Made by a program: the position numbers and the translations under genes. This document shows, one piece after another, positions 1 to 6,692 of a DNA stretch of 12,638 nucleotides. The notes below the pieces were generated by a model that worked only from the letters and a program-made list of their open reading frames with translations, was not told the DNA's origin and did not search any database. This stretch comes from Draconibacterium sp. (lineage in GTDB: Bacteria > Bacteroidota > Bacteroidia > Bacteroidales > Prolixibacteraceae): assembly GCA_027011835.1 (NCBI GenBank), contig JALUZN010000090.1:1-12638 (forward strand). The letters are read 5' to 3'. How positions within the stretch are numbered: the first letter of the stretch is position 1; each line of letters starts with the position of its first letter.

Positions 1-41
1 GTTTTAATACAATTTATTAGCAAAATTGGCTACTAAGCTTT

Positions 42-62
42 AAAACCTAGAAATAGGTTTTT
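42..62 (+). terminator. small hairpin with T tail, possible terminator
   Basis: AAAACCTA (42-49) and TAGGTTTT (54-61) form a perfect 8-bp stem around a GAAA tetraloop, followed by a T-rich stretch. This would suit intrinsic termination of a plus-strand gene lying off the left edge of the window. The stem has few G/C pairs, so the call is tentative. Confidence 0.4.
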
Positions 63-90
63 CTCATTTTTCCCAATGGCTTCTCATTTT

Positions 91-239
91 ATACCAAGTT
101 AACCTCGTATTGCCGCATTGAATTTATTCTTTTGCACAATCTCATCGTTAAAATCTACGGCTATGCCGAAATATTTTAACTCAACCTTGCACAAAATAAT
201 TTAATTCAATCATGCGGCAATTCAAAGTTAAATTGGTAT
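91..239. repeat. ~150-bp imperfect palindrome (MITE-like or cruciform-forming element)
   Basis: The left arm starts ATACCAAGTTAAC at 91 and the right arm ends GTTAAATTGGTAT at 239. Reading the right arm as its reverse complement, the two arms align over nearly their whole length: ATACCAA, TTAAC, ATTGCCGCAT, TTGAATT, TTTTG, GTTAAAAT and CGGC all match in the same order, with scattered substitutions and a 3-base insertion. The centre is CGGC-TAT-GCCG near 169-179. No open reading frame lies inside. It resembles a decayed miniature inverted-repeat element or a long hairpin repeat; I could not recognise a family or a clear target-site duplication. Confidence 0.7.
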
Positions 240-295
240 TATTCACCACAAAAATTTAAACTATTCCCATAAAAGTGCAGTTTAAGCTAATCAAT

Positions 296-329
296 AAAAA
301 AGCCGTACAATAAATTGCACGGCTTTTTT
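296..329 (-). terminator. intrinsic terminator of the carboxylase genes
   Basis: On the minus strand the transcript reads six A, then GCCGUGCAA, loop UUUA, then UUGUACGGC and six U. The single non-Watson-Crick position is a G-U wobble on the minus strand but an A-C mismatch on the plus strand, so the hairpin is better formed in the minus-strand transcript. It lies about 60 bases past the stop of the biotin carrier gene and closes that transcription unit. Confidence 0.85.
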
Positions 330-388
330 ATATTCGTTTAAAAGTTTTTTAAATACTCCTCCCAAATAGCTTTCCGGGGTGAGTACAA

Positions 389-715
389 CTATTTTTTTCT
401 TTTAATCTCCATCATCAAATATCGATTCGGAATCGATTCATCTTTTTTAACATGAATCTTTACAATCTCGCCATCGAAAGGCATTCGGATTTGGTTTTGC
501 ATTTTCATTGCTTCGAGCAACATTAATGTTTCGCCCTCTTTTACCTTCTCTTTTGGTTTCACAAAAATATCGATAACAGTTCCGGGAATAAACGAATAAA
601 TCAAATTCTCGTTTGGAGCTTGATAGTTTTCCCGGTTTTCGAATTTTTTTGTAAAGGTGGTTTTATAAACTGCACCCTGAATTATTAATTCTTTATATTC
701 TTTTTCTTCAGCCAT
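389..715 (-). CDS. biotin carboxyl carrier protein of an acyl-CoA carboxylase
   Basis: This small (108 aa) biotinyl-domain protein carries the carboxyl group between a biotin carboxylase and the carboxyltransferase encoded just upstream. The biotinylation motif E-A-M-K-M occupies residues 68-72, so Lys71 is the predicted biotin attachment site; it sits 37 residues from the C terminus, as usual for such domains. The domain proper runs from about residue 39 to 104, with a PGTV turn at 44-47 and a mirrored PFDGEI strand after the lysine. Residues 1-35 form a short charged leader rather than the long Pro/Ala-rich linker of classic AccB. The gene follows the carboxyltransferase stop by only 11 bases, so the two are cotranscribed. 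No Shine-Dalgarno sequence is visible; the leader is A-rich. A lipoyl protein is less likely because of the AMKM motif. Confidence 0.92.
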   Translation of the reverse strand: MAEEKEYKELIIQGAVYKTTFTKKFENRENYQAPNENLIYSFIPGTVIDIFVKPKEKVKEGETLMLLEAMKMQNQIRMPFDGEIVKIHVKKDESIPNRYLMMEIKRKK

Positions 716-726
716 GGTATTTTTTT

Positions 727-2271
727 TTAAAATGGAGGTATTCCATGTTTTTTCTGAGGCATAAATACACTCTTGTTTTCCGAAACTTTTAGTGCATGTA
801 ATATTCGCGACCGGGTTTGATTTGGTTCAATCACCTCGTCGATATATCCCTGTGCTGCAGCAACATACGGGTTTGCAAATTTTTCTTTGTATTCCTGAAT
901 TTTTTGCTGGCGCATCTCTTCCGGATTCTCGGCTTCGGCAATCTCTTTTCGGAAAACAATATTTGCAGCACCTTCGGGGCCCATAACAGCAATTTCTGCG
1001 GTTGGCCAGGCAAAAACAAAGTCGGCACGTAAATGGCGCGAGTTCATTGCAATATAACCGCCGCCGTAAGCTTTTCTAAGAATAACCGTAATTTTCGGAA
1101 CGGTTGCCTCGCTGTATGCATACAGTATTTTTGCTCCGTGGCGAATTACTCCGGCATGTTCCTGGTCGGCACCCGGCAAATAACCGGGAAGATCTTCAAT
1201 GGTAACAATTGGAATATTAAAAGCGTTGCAGTAACGAATAAAACGAGCTGCTTTATCGGAGCTGTCGGTATCTAAAACACCTGCTAAAACCATTGGCTGG
1301 TTGGCAACAAAACCTACTGTTTCGCCCTCCATTCTTCCAAACCCAATAATAATATTCGGTGCAAAGTGCTCCATTATTTCAAAAAATTCGGAACCGTCGG
1401 TAACACTTTTTAAAATATCGCGCATATCGTACGGAATTCTTGGGTCGGATGGTACAATATCTTCAACTTTTTTCCCTTTCAGCGGTGCTTTGGGTTTATG
1501 AGGAATTGCTTTTTTCGAGTTGCTACGCGGAATGTAGCTGATTAACGTTTTAATCTGGTCGAAACATTCCATCTCTGTTTTTGCAAAGAAGTGCGCATTT
1601 CCGGTAACTTCGGCATGTACTTTTGCACCGCCCAACTCTTCCATCGAAATCTCTTCACCTAAAACCGATTTAATTACACTTGGCCCGGTAATAAACATTT
1701 TAGAGATGTTTTCAACCACAAAAACAAAATCGGTAAGTGCGGGAGAATAGACGGCTCCTCCGGCGCAAGGCCCCAGAATTACCGATAGTTGAGGAATTAC
1801 TCCCGACGCCAGAGTGTTGCGGAAGAATATTTCGCCGTAACCTGCCAACGAGTTTACACCTTCCTGAATACGGGCACCACCCGAATCGTTAATTCCAATT
1901 AACGGAACCCTCATTTTAAGGGCATGATCCATTATTTTTGTAATCTTGCGGGCATGCATCAATCCCAGCGAACCACCGGCCACAGTAAAGTCCTGCGCAA
2001 AAATACAGATGGGTTTACCGTTAATCGTTCCGGTTCCGATAATTACCCCGTCGCCATGCAGTGTTTTCGATTCCATTCCAAAATCTTTTGCTGCATGCTC
2101 AACAAAAAGGTCGTATTCATGAAATGAATTTTTATCGAGGAGAGAGAGGATGCGCTCACGTGCTGTAAGTTTTCCCATTTTAGCCTGTTTCTCAATGGCT
2201 TTATCTCCACCTCCCTTTTGAATCTCTTTTTTCCTCTTTCGTAAATCAAGGATGTTACTTCTAAGTGACAT
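727..2271 (-). CDS. acyl-CoA carboxylase carboxyltransferase (beta) subunit, PccB/MmdA family
   Basis: This 514-aa protein is a cytoplasmic carboxyltransferase of the PccB/AccD5/MmdA family, moving a carboxyl group between biotin and an acyl-CoA. Both crotonase-like halves are complete. The N half has GGARIQEG at 131-138 and GPCAGGAVYSPALTDF from 167. The C half has EDLPGYLPG from 359, the HAGVIRHGAKILYA stretch, KAYGGGY at 400-406 and AWPTAEIAVMGPEGA from 421. It ends KHGIPPF, like the usual KHGNIPL tail. The residue matching the acyl-CoA specificity position of Streptomyces PccB (Asp422) is Ile407 here, as in acetyl-CoA-accepting carboxylases and methylmalonyl-CoA decarboxylase alpha chains, so strict propionyl-CoA specificity should not be assumed. 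The biotin carrier follows at 11 bases; no biotin carboxylase or decarboxylase membrane subunit is in the window. An acyl-CoA carboxylase is the best call; a decarboxylase or transcarboxylase role is possible. Confidence 0.93.
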   Translation of the reverse strand: MSLRSNILDLRKRKKEIQKGGGDKAIEKQAKMGKLTARERILSLLDKNSFHEYDLFVEHAAKDFGMESKTLHGDGVIIGTGTINGKPICIFAQDFTVAGGSLGLMHARKITKIMDHALKMRVPLIGINDSGGARIQEGVNSLAGYGEIFFRNTLASGVIPQLSVILGPCAGGAVYSPALTDFVFVVENISKMFITGPSVIKSVLGEEISMEELGGAKVHAEVTGNAHFFAKTEMECFDQIKTLISYIPRSNSKKAIPHKPKAPLKGKKVEDIVPSDPRIPYDMRDILKSVTDGSEFFEIMEHFAPNIIIGFGRMEGETVGFVANQPMVLAGVLDTDSSDKAARFIRYCNAFNIPIVTIEDLPGYLPGADQEHAGVIRHGAKILYAYSEATVPKITVILRKAYGGGYIAMNSRHLRADFVFAWPTAEIAVMGPEGAANIVFRKEIAEAENPEEMRQQKIQEYKEKFANPYVAAAQGYIDEVIEPNQTRSRILHALKVSENKSVFMPQKKHGIPPF

Positions 2272-2374
2272 AAAGTTATTTTTAAGTTATAGAATCTTCC
2301 CAAAAGATATGGGCATTATATTTATCGCTTAAACAATCAGATGTAAAATTAGTTTTTTTTTCGAATGCGTAGGA

Positions 2375-2406
2375 TAAAACTATTTGGGTCTGATAAAAAA
2401 AACAAG
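2375..2406 (-). promoter_or_regulatory. possible promoter for the carboxylase pair
   Basis: In the 210-bp gap upstream of the carboxyltransferase, the minus strand carries TAGTTTTA (2382-2375), a 7-of-8 type match to the Bacteroidota -7 box TAnnTTTG. It is preceded at 20 bases by CTTG (2406-2403), resembling the -33 TTTG. Transcription would begin about 95 bases before the start codon. The motif is degenerate and the flanks are very A/T-rich, so this is tentative. Nothing else is seen in the gap. Confidence 0.35.
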
Positions 2407-2481
2407 TCAAAGAAACATTCGCTTCGAATATTAGTATTTGTTGTTTGAAAAGTTATTCATAGATAAAAACCAAAACATTCG

Positions 2482-3561
2482 TTATTTTGCTGCCCACCGG
2501 TAAACAAAAAAGGCAATAATACTATAAAATGCATTGGGTACCCACACCGAAACATAGGGCGGTGCAATTCCGCTAATTGCGAAAACCGTTGATATTTGCA
2601 TAAATAGAATGTACGAAAAACTAAGCAATAGTCCCAGTCCGAGATGCAATCCCAAACCGCCTTTTACTTTTCGCGATGCCAAACCTACACCAATGAGCGT
2701 TAAAATAAATGCCGAAAACGGACCGGCCATTCGTTTCTGTTTTTCAATTTCCCACTCAATTGTATTTACACCACGCATTTTCATCAGTTTAATTTCGTCG
2801 ATAAGTGCAGGTGTTGGAAACGACTCCATTTCGTTTTTTTCAATTATATAGTCTTCGGGCACCATATTTAGCGTTGTATCTTTCCGGTAACCACGTTCAA
2901 GTTCTTCGTGATCGTCGTAAATGGTTCGTGTCCAAAAGTTATTAATAATCCATTTCCCGGTTTTTTCGTTCCAACGAATATTATCGGCCGAAAGTTTTTT
3001 TATCAGTCTTCCGTCTTTAAATTGTTCGAGAGTAAAGCGCGTACCTATCTTATTTGTGCTGAAACTGTTCATATAAATATACACGCCCGGTTCAATTTGC
3101 CGGTGTATATTTCGTTCGGCAGCGGGGTGCCTGTTGTCGATATAAATCGATCTGAAATTATTCATGGTTTTATTTGCCGGCGGAATAATAAAATTTCCCA
3201 AAACAAAAGAAAAGGCAGCAAGAATAAATGCCGATACAAGGTAGGGACGCATTAATCGCCGGTACGAAACGCCGCTACTAAGAATGGCAATTATTTCGGT
3301 ATTCGAAGCCATTTTTGAAGTAAAATAGATAACGGCAATAAATGTAAATAGCGGGCTAAAAAGGTTGGCAAAGTATGGCACAAAATTCATATAGTAGTCG
3401 AAAACAATGGCGTGGAACGGCACATCTTTCGAGAGGAACTCATCGAGATTTTCCGAAATGTCGAAAACAATGGCAATACTTAATATTAATGTTATGGCAT
3501 AAAAAAAAGTTCCCAAAAACTTTTTAGTGATATAAAAATCTATGGTTTTGTAAAACTTCAT
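2482..3561 (-). CDS. LptF/LptG (YjgP/YjgQ) family lipopolysaccharide-export permease
   Basis: This 359-aa inner-membrane protein belongs to the permease family that, with the LptB ATPase, extracts lipopolysaccharide and passes it to the periplasmic Lpt bridge. The topology is typical. Three N-terminal membrane segments lie at about 14-34, 55-80 and 103-127, with the conserved ASNTEIIAILSSGVSYRRLMRP stretch between the second and third. A large periplasmic domain spans about 130-270, and three C-terminal segments lie at about 278-298, 306-325 and 335-356, the first preceded by KQKRMAGPFSAFILTLIG. The length matches the family norm. It starts 6 bases after the tgt stop, so it is probably cotranscribed with tgt. 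Assignment to LptG rather than LptF cannot be settled from sequence alone; the symbol is left blank for that reason. Confidence 0.93.
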   Translation of the reverse strand: MKFYKTIDFYITKKFLGTFFYAITLILSIAIVFDISENLDEFLSKDVPFHAIVFDYYMNFVPYFANLFSPLFTFIAVIYFTSKMASNTEIIAILSSGVSYRRLMRPYLVSAFILAAFSFVLGNFIIPPANKTMNNFRSIYIDNRHPAAERNIHRQIEPGVYIYMNSFSTNKIGTRFTLEQFKDGRLIKKLSADNIRWNEKTGKWIINNFWTRTIYDDHEELERGYRKDTTLNMVPEDYIIEKNEMESFPTPALIDEIKLMKMRGVNTIEWEIEKQKRMAGPFSAFILTLIGVGLASRKVKGGLGLHLGLGLLLSFSYILFMQISTVFAISGIAPPYVSVWVPNAFYSIIAFFVYRWAAK

Positions 3562-3567
3562 TTCTTG

Positions 3568-4695
3568 TTACAGTCTCTCCTTCAATTTAATAATCATCTC
3601 TCTTTTCCAACTCAAAAAGTCGCCATTTATTATTTTCTGACGTGCTGTTTTTACCAACCACAAATAGAAAGCCAGGTTGTGCTGACTGGCAATTTGTGCT
3701 CCCAGCATTTCGCCCGAAATAATAAGGTGGCGAAGGTATGCTTTTGAATAGCTATCGACAAACGAAGTACCGTTCGGGTCGATTGGCGAGTGGTCGTTTT
3801 CCCACTTTTTATTTCTTATGTTTATGGTTCCCTCGCTGGTAAAGAGCATTCCGTTTCTTCCGTTTCGTGTGGGCATTACACAATCGAACATATCTACACC
3901 ACGGTCAATCGACTCTAAAATATTTACAGGAGTTCCAACACCCATTAAATAGCGCGGACGGTTTTCGGGTAAATCTGCTGTTACCACTTCGGTCATTTCG
4001 TACATCACCTCTTCCGACTCGCCCACCGAAAGCCCTCCAATTGCGTAACCATCGGCATCGAACGATTTTACGTGGCTAACGGCAATTTTCCGCAGCTCGG
4101 CAAAAGTATTTCCCTGAACGATTGGAAAGAGCGATTGAGAATAACCATATTTGGGTTCGGTATTGTTAAACCTGATAAAACAGCGCTCGAGCCAGCGTTG
4201 TGTCAACTCCATCGATTTTTTTGCATAATTATAGTCGGCATCGCCCGGCGTACATTCATCGAAAGCCATAACAATATCGGCTCCAATTGCTCGCTGAATA
4301 TCCATCACCTTCTCGGGAGTAAACAGGTGGTACGAACCGTCGATATGCGATTGAAATTTTGCACCTTCCTCGCTTAACTTTCTGATATCGCCCAACGAAA
4401 AAACCTGAAAGCCGCCGCTATCGGTTAATATGGGGCGGTTCCACCCGTTAAATTTGTGCAATCCACCTGCCTTTTCAATTACATCGGTTCCGGGGCGTAA
4501 ATATAAATGATAGGTGTTGCCAAGTATTATCTGAGCTTTTATATCGTCTTTTATATCGCGCGTATGAATTCCTTTTACCGAACCGGCAGTTCCAACGGGC
4601 ATAAAAATCGGGGTTTCAATTTTCCCGTGGCCGGTAGAGAGAACTCCTGCCCGCGCCCGCGAATTCTCCGATGTCGTAATTAATTCAAAATCCAT
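3568..4695 (-). CDS. tgt: tRNA-guanine(34) transglycosylase (queuine synthesis)
   Basis: Tgt swaps guanine 34 in the anticodon wobble position of Asp, Asn, His and Tyr tRNAs for the queuosine precursor preQ1. The 375-aa protein is full length. Visible active-site parts are DSGGFQVFSL from Asp92 (base-binding/general acid), FDEC at 145-148, VQGN at 193-196 (usually VQGG), GGLSVGE at 220-226, and the nucleophile Asp271 in FDCVMPTRNGRNG. The usual structural zinc site (C-x-C-x2-C plus a distal His) is mostly gone: the three cysteine positions fall on Asn308, Thr310 and Val313, while His339 in the S-Q-H-N-L segment remains. No other cysteine is nearby. It is the first gene of the minus-strand block, with a strong promoter match 21 bases ahead of the start codon. 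Identity is secure; only the zinc site is unusual. Confidence 0.97.
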   Translation of the reverse strand: MDFELITTSENSRARAGVLSTGHGKIETPIFMPVGTAGSVKGIHTRDIKDDIKAQIILGNTYHLYLRPGTDVIEKAGGLHKFNGWNRPILTDSGGFQVFSLGDIRKLSEEGAKFQSHIDGSYHLFTPEKVMDIQRAIGADIVMAFDECTPGDADYNYAKKSMELTQRWLERCFIRFNNTEPKYGYSQSLFPIVQGNTFAELRKIAVSHVKSFDADGYAIGGLSVGESEEVMYEMTEVVTADLPENRPRYLMGVGTPVNILESIDRGVDMFDCVMPTRNGRNGMLFTSEGTINIRNKKWENDHSPIDPNGTSFVDSYSKAYLRHLIISGEMLGAQIASQHNLAFYLWLVKTARQKIINGDFLSWKREMIIKLKERL

Positions 4696-4715
4696 ACTCT
4701 TTTTTTTTGAGGGTT

Positions 4716-4744
4716 CAAAGATAGGGATTTAACTTGAATTGAAA
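4716..4744 (-). promoter_or_regulatory. Bacteroidota-type promoter of tgt
   Basis: The minus strand has TATCTTTG (4723-4716), an exact match to the -7 consensus TAnnTTTG, with TTTC (4744-4741) 17 bases upstream in the -33 position. The start codon follows after about 20 bases, giving a very short A/T-rich leader. It would drive tgt and the permease gene. Confidence 0.65.
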
Positions 4745-4808
4745 GGCGACGATATTGTTATATTGAATAGTGCTCAAACCACATATTTATCTCTTTCGTA
4801 AACAAGAA

Positions 4809-4825
4809 TTGTTTTGTTAAAACAA
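4809..4825. promoter_or_regulatory. inverted repeat in the tgt/glycosyltransferase divergent spacer
   Basis: TTGTTTT and AAAACAA form a perfect 7-bp inverted repeat around GTT. It lies in the 219-bp spacer between the two divergent genes, upstream of the tgt promoter, where a regulator could act on both sides. The repeat is A/T-only at most positions in an A/T-rich region, so chance is plausible. No clear promoter for the plus-strand gene was found in the spacer. Confidence 0.25.
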
Positions 4826-4914
4826 ATTGTATTTCTTTTCGCCATTTAATTTTGAATTTGATTTGAATGTTTCCATTTTTAACGCCAATAATTCGTCCAC
4901 TTTTTTATTGCTGA

Positions 4915-6072
4915 ATGGTTCAAAATTATCAGAATATTTTTTACGGCTTAACAAATTCGGAACTGGCATTGTTAATTGCTTTTGCCGTGCTTTTTTTATT
5001 CCGTTTTATCTATCTTTTCTTTTTTACAGGAAAAGCTCTTTTTAAAAAACGTAAAACAAATACTACTGTTGAGAAACCCCCTTTTTCAATTATTCTGACT
5101 ATAAGAAACGAAGAGGAGAAACTAAAAAAGAACCTCCCCAAAATACTTGGCATCAACAGTGTCGATTTCGAGATGGTTGTTGTTGACGATTTTTCGCAAG
5201 ACAGTTCGTACCTTATTTTAGGATTATTGCGCGACCGCTACAAACGTTTAACCATTTCGTCGCTCAATCAGGAAACCCGTTTTTCGATGAAACTGGCACA
5301 AAACATTGCCATAAAAGCAACAAAAACCGACTGGGTTTTATCGGTGCCGGTTTCGGTTAGTAAACCTACTGCCGGCTGGTTAGAAAAAGTTGCCGAAACA
5401 ACCGGGCAAAACAAAAACCTGATTGTGGCGTACTCTTCGGTTGAAGCACAAAAAGGGTTTTACAATCAACTGTTCAGAATAGAAAATTACTACTCTTTTT
5501 TAAGCAGTACAGCCTACATTTTAAATGGCGTTTCAATGGTTTTCTCCGACGAAAATGTTGCTTTCAGAAAAGAGAACTATTTTAAATTAGGCGGGCATCG
5601 CCAAAACATGAACGAACCCTATGCAAATCTCGAATTGGTTTTTAATGCATTTATTCGTAAAAAAACAACGACCGTTCTGTTTTCCGGTGAAGCAACAATT
5701 CGCAAAGCCGAAGAAATTGGCAAAACAGAATACTTCGATTTATTGAAAAAATGGATACGAATTGAAAAACATTTACCATTTACCAAAAAGACTATTCTCT
5801 TCTTCGACGAGTTTACCAAACTTATTTATCTGCCCTTTTCGGCACTTGTAATTGTTTTGTTTCCTGAACTTTGGATTCTGCTGGCAAGCTTGCTCGGATT
5901 TAAATTTCTTGCTCACTTGGTTATCATAAAATTAACGCAAAACCGTTTGAATGAACGTAAAATATTCATACCTTCGTTAGTGTATGAGTTAATTATGCCC
6001 TATTACAAACTGTTTTTCAGATGGTATTTTAACCGGCACAGCAAAAAAAACAGATGGAGAAACAAAGTTTAA
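4915..6072 (+). CDS. membrane-anchored family-2 glycosyltransferase relative with degenerate catalytic motifs
   Basis: This 385-aa protein has the outline of a processive-type GT2 enzyme. It has an N-terminal membrane segment (about 16-39), a GT-A domain starting KPPFSIILTIRNEEEKL at 54, and a C-terminal membrane region (about 303-340). The first nucleotide-binding element is kept (VVVDDFSQDSS, Asp91/Asp92), and so is the region equivalent to the acceptor-side N-x-A-F-R-K element (214-219). However, where active relatives have W-V-L-x-T-D-A-D for metal binding, this one reads W140-V-L-S-V-P-V-S-V148, with no acidic residue. The later acidic base and Q-x-x-R-W motifs are also not evident; KKWIRIEKHL at 278-287 sits there instead. 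It may be a non-catalytic relative or a divergent enzyme. The ATG directly follows an in-frame TGA, so the start is fixed. It overlaps the sigma-factor gene by 19 bases. Confidence 0.8.
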   Translation: MVQNYQNIFYGLTNSELALLIAFAVLFLFRFIYLFFFTGKALFKKRKTNTTVEKPPFSIILTIRNEEEKLKKNLPKILGINSVDFEMVVVDDFSQDSSYLILGLLRDRYKRLTISSLNQETRFSMKLAQNIAIKATKTDWVLSVPVSVSKPTAGWLEKVAETTGQNKNLIVAYSSVEAQKGFYNQLFRIENYYSFLSSTAYILNGVSMVFSDENVAFRKENYFKLGGHRQNMNEPYANLELVFNAFIRKKTTTVLFSGEATIRKAEEIGKTEYFDLLKKWIRIEKHLPFTKKTILFFDEFTKLIYLPFSALVIVLFPELWILLASLLGFKFLAHLVIIKLTQNRLNERKIFIPSLVYELIMPYYKLFFRWYFNRHSKKNRWRNKV

Positions 6073-6671
6073 AACTATCGGAAAAAGCACGCCAGGATTA
6101 CGAACTGGTTAAAATTGCCTTAAGTGGCGACGAAAAAGCTTTTGCCCACCTGTTAAACCGCTATAAAGATGCCATCTATTTTATGCTGCTAAAAATGGTA
6201 AACAACCGTAGCGATGCCGAAGATTTAACTCTCGAAGCGTTTGGCAAAGCCTTTAAAAATTTACACCAATATTCACCCACATTTGCATTTAGTACCTGGC
6301 TTTTTAAAATTGCCTCGAACAACTGCATCGATTTTTTACGAAAGAAAAAAGGAGTTACTGTTTCGATAGAAAACAGCGACCAGAACGAAAACAACGACCA
6401 GATTAAATTAAAATCGAAAGAGTTAAATCCTGAGGAAAAATTAATTCGAATGCAAAAAGCAATTCTGCTCCGGAAAGTGGTGCGCCGGTTAAAACCGCGG
6501 TACCAAACTTTGGTAGAGCTGCGTTACTTTAAAGAGTATTCGTACGAGGAGATAGCAAAAGAGTTAAACTTACCGCTTGGCACTGTTAAAGCACAACTTT
6601 TCAGGGCGCGTGGAATGTTATTTAAAATGATTGAAAGCACCGAAATGAACGAAAACTATTCGAAAAAATAA
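6054..6671 (+). CDS. ECF-type sigma-70 family RNA polymerase sigma factor
   Basis: This 205-aa protein contains sigma region 2 (about 27-97; the D-A-E-D-L-T-L-E-A-F core-binding stretch at 54-63 and F-S-T-W-L-F-K-I-A at 79-87) and sigma region 4 (about 140-192). The helix-turn-helix is Y-E-E-I-A-K-E-L-N-L-P-L-G-T-V-K-A-Q from 164. Regions 1 and 3 are absent, as in ECF sigma factors. The linker (about 101-128) is unusually rich in Asn, Glu and Lys. The start codon lies inside the end of the glycosyltransferase gene (19-base overlap), so translation is probably coupled, and rsmG begins 21 bases after its stop. No anti-sigma factor gene is adjacent, so its control is not visible here; regulation by expression or by a remote partner is possible. 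Target promoters cannot be inferred. Confidence 0.92.
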   Translation: MEKQSLKLSEKARQDYELVKIALSGDEKAFAHLLNRYKDAIYFMLLKMVNNRSDAEDLTLEAFGKAFKNLHQYSPTFAFSTWLFKIASNNCIDFLRKKKGVTVSIENSDQNENNDQIKLKSKELNPEEKLIRMQKAILLRKVVRRLKPRYQTLVELRYFKEYSYEEIAKELNLPLGTVKAQLFRARGMLFKMIESTEMNENYSKK

Positions 6672-6692
6672 ACCAGCGACGCACACTTTTTT

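Noticed and set aside
1..388. A structured non-coding RNA gene at the left edge
   Set aside because: The palindrome could fold, but no promoter with it or known RNA signature is visible, so it is listed only as a repeat.
4827..5045. A 72-aa plus-strand frame overlapping the start of the glycosyltransferase relative
   Set aside because: It starts in the A/T-rich spacer, has a Phe/Leu/Ser-rich composition typical of a shadow frame, and conflicts with the supported gene.
6586..6600. TGGCAC inside the sigma-factor gene as a sigma-54 site
   Set aside because: It is within conserved coding sequence (L-G-T-V-K) and has no proper -12 partner at the required spacing.
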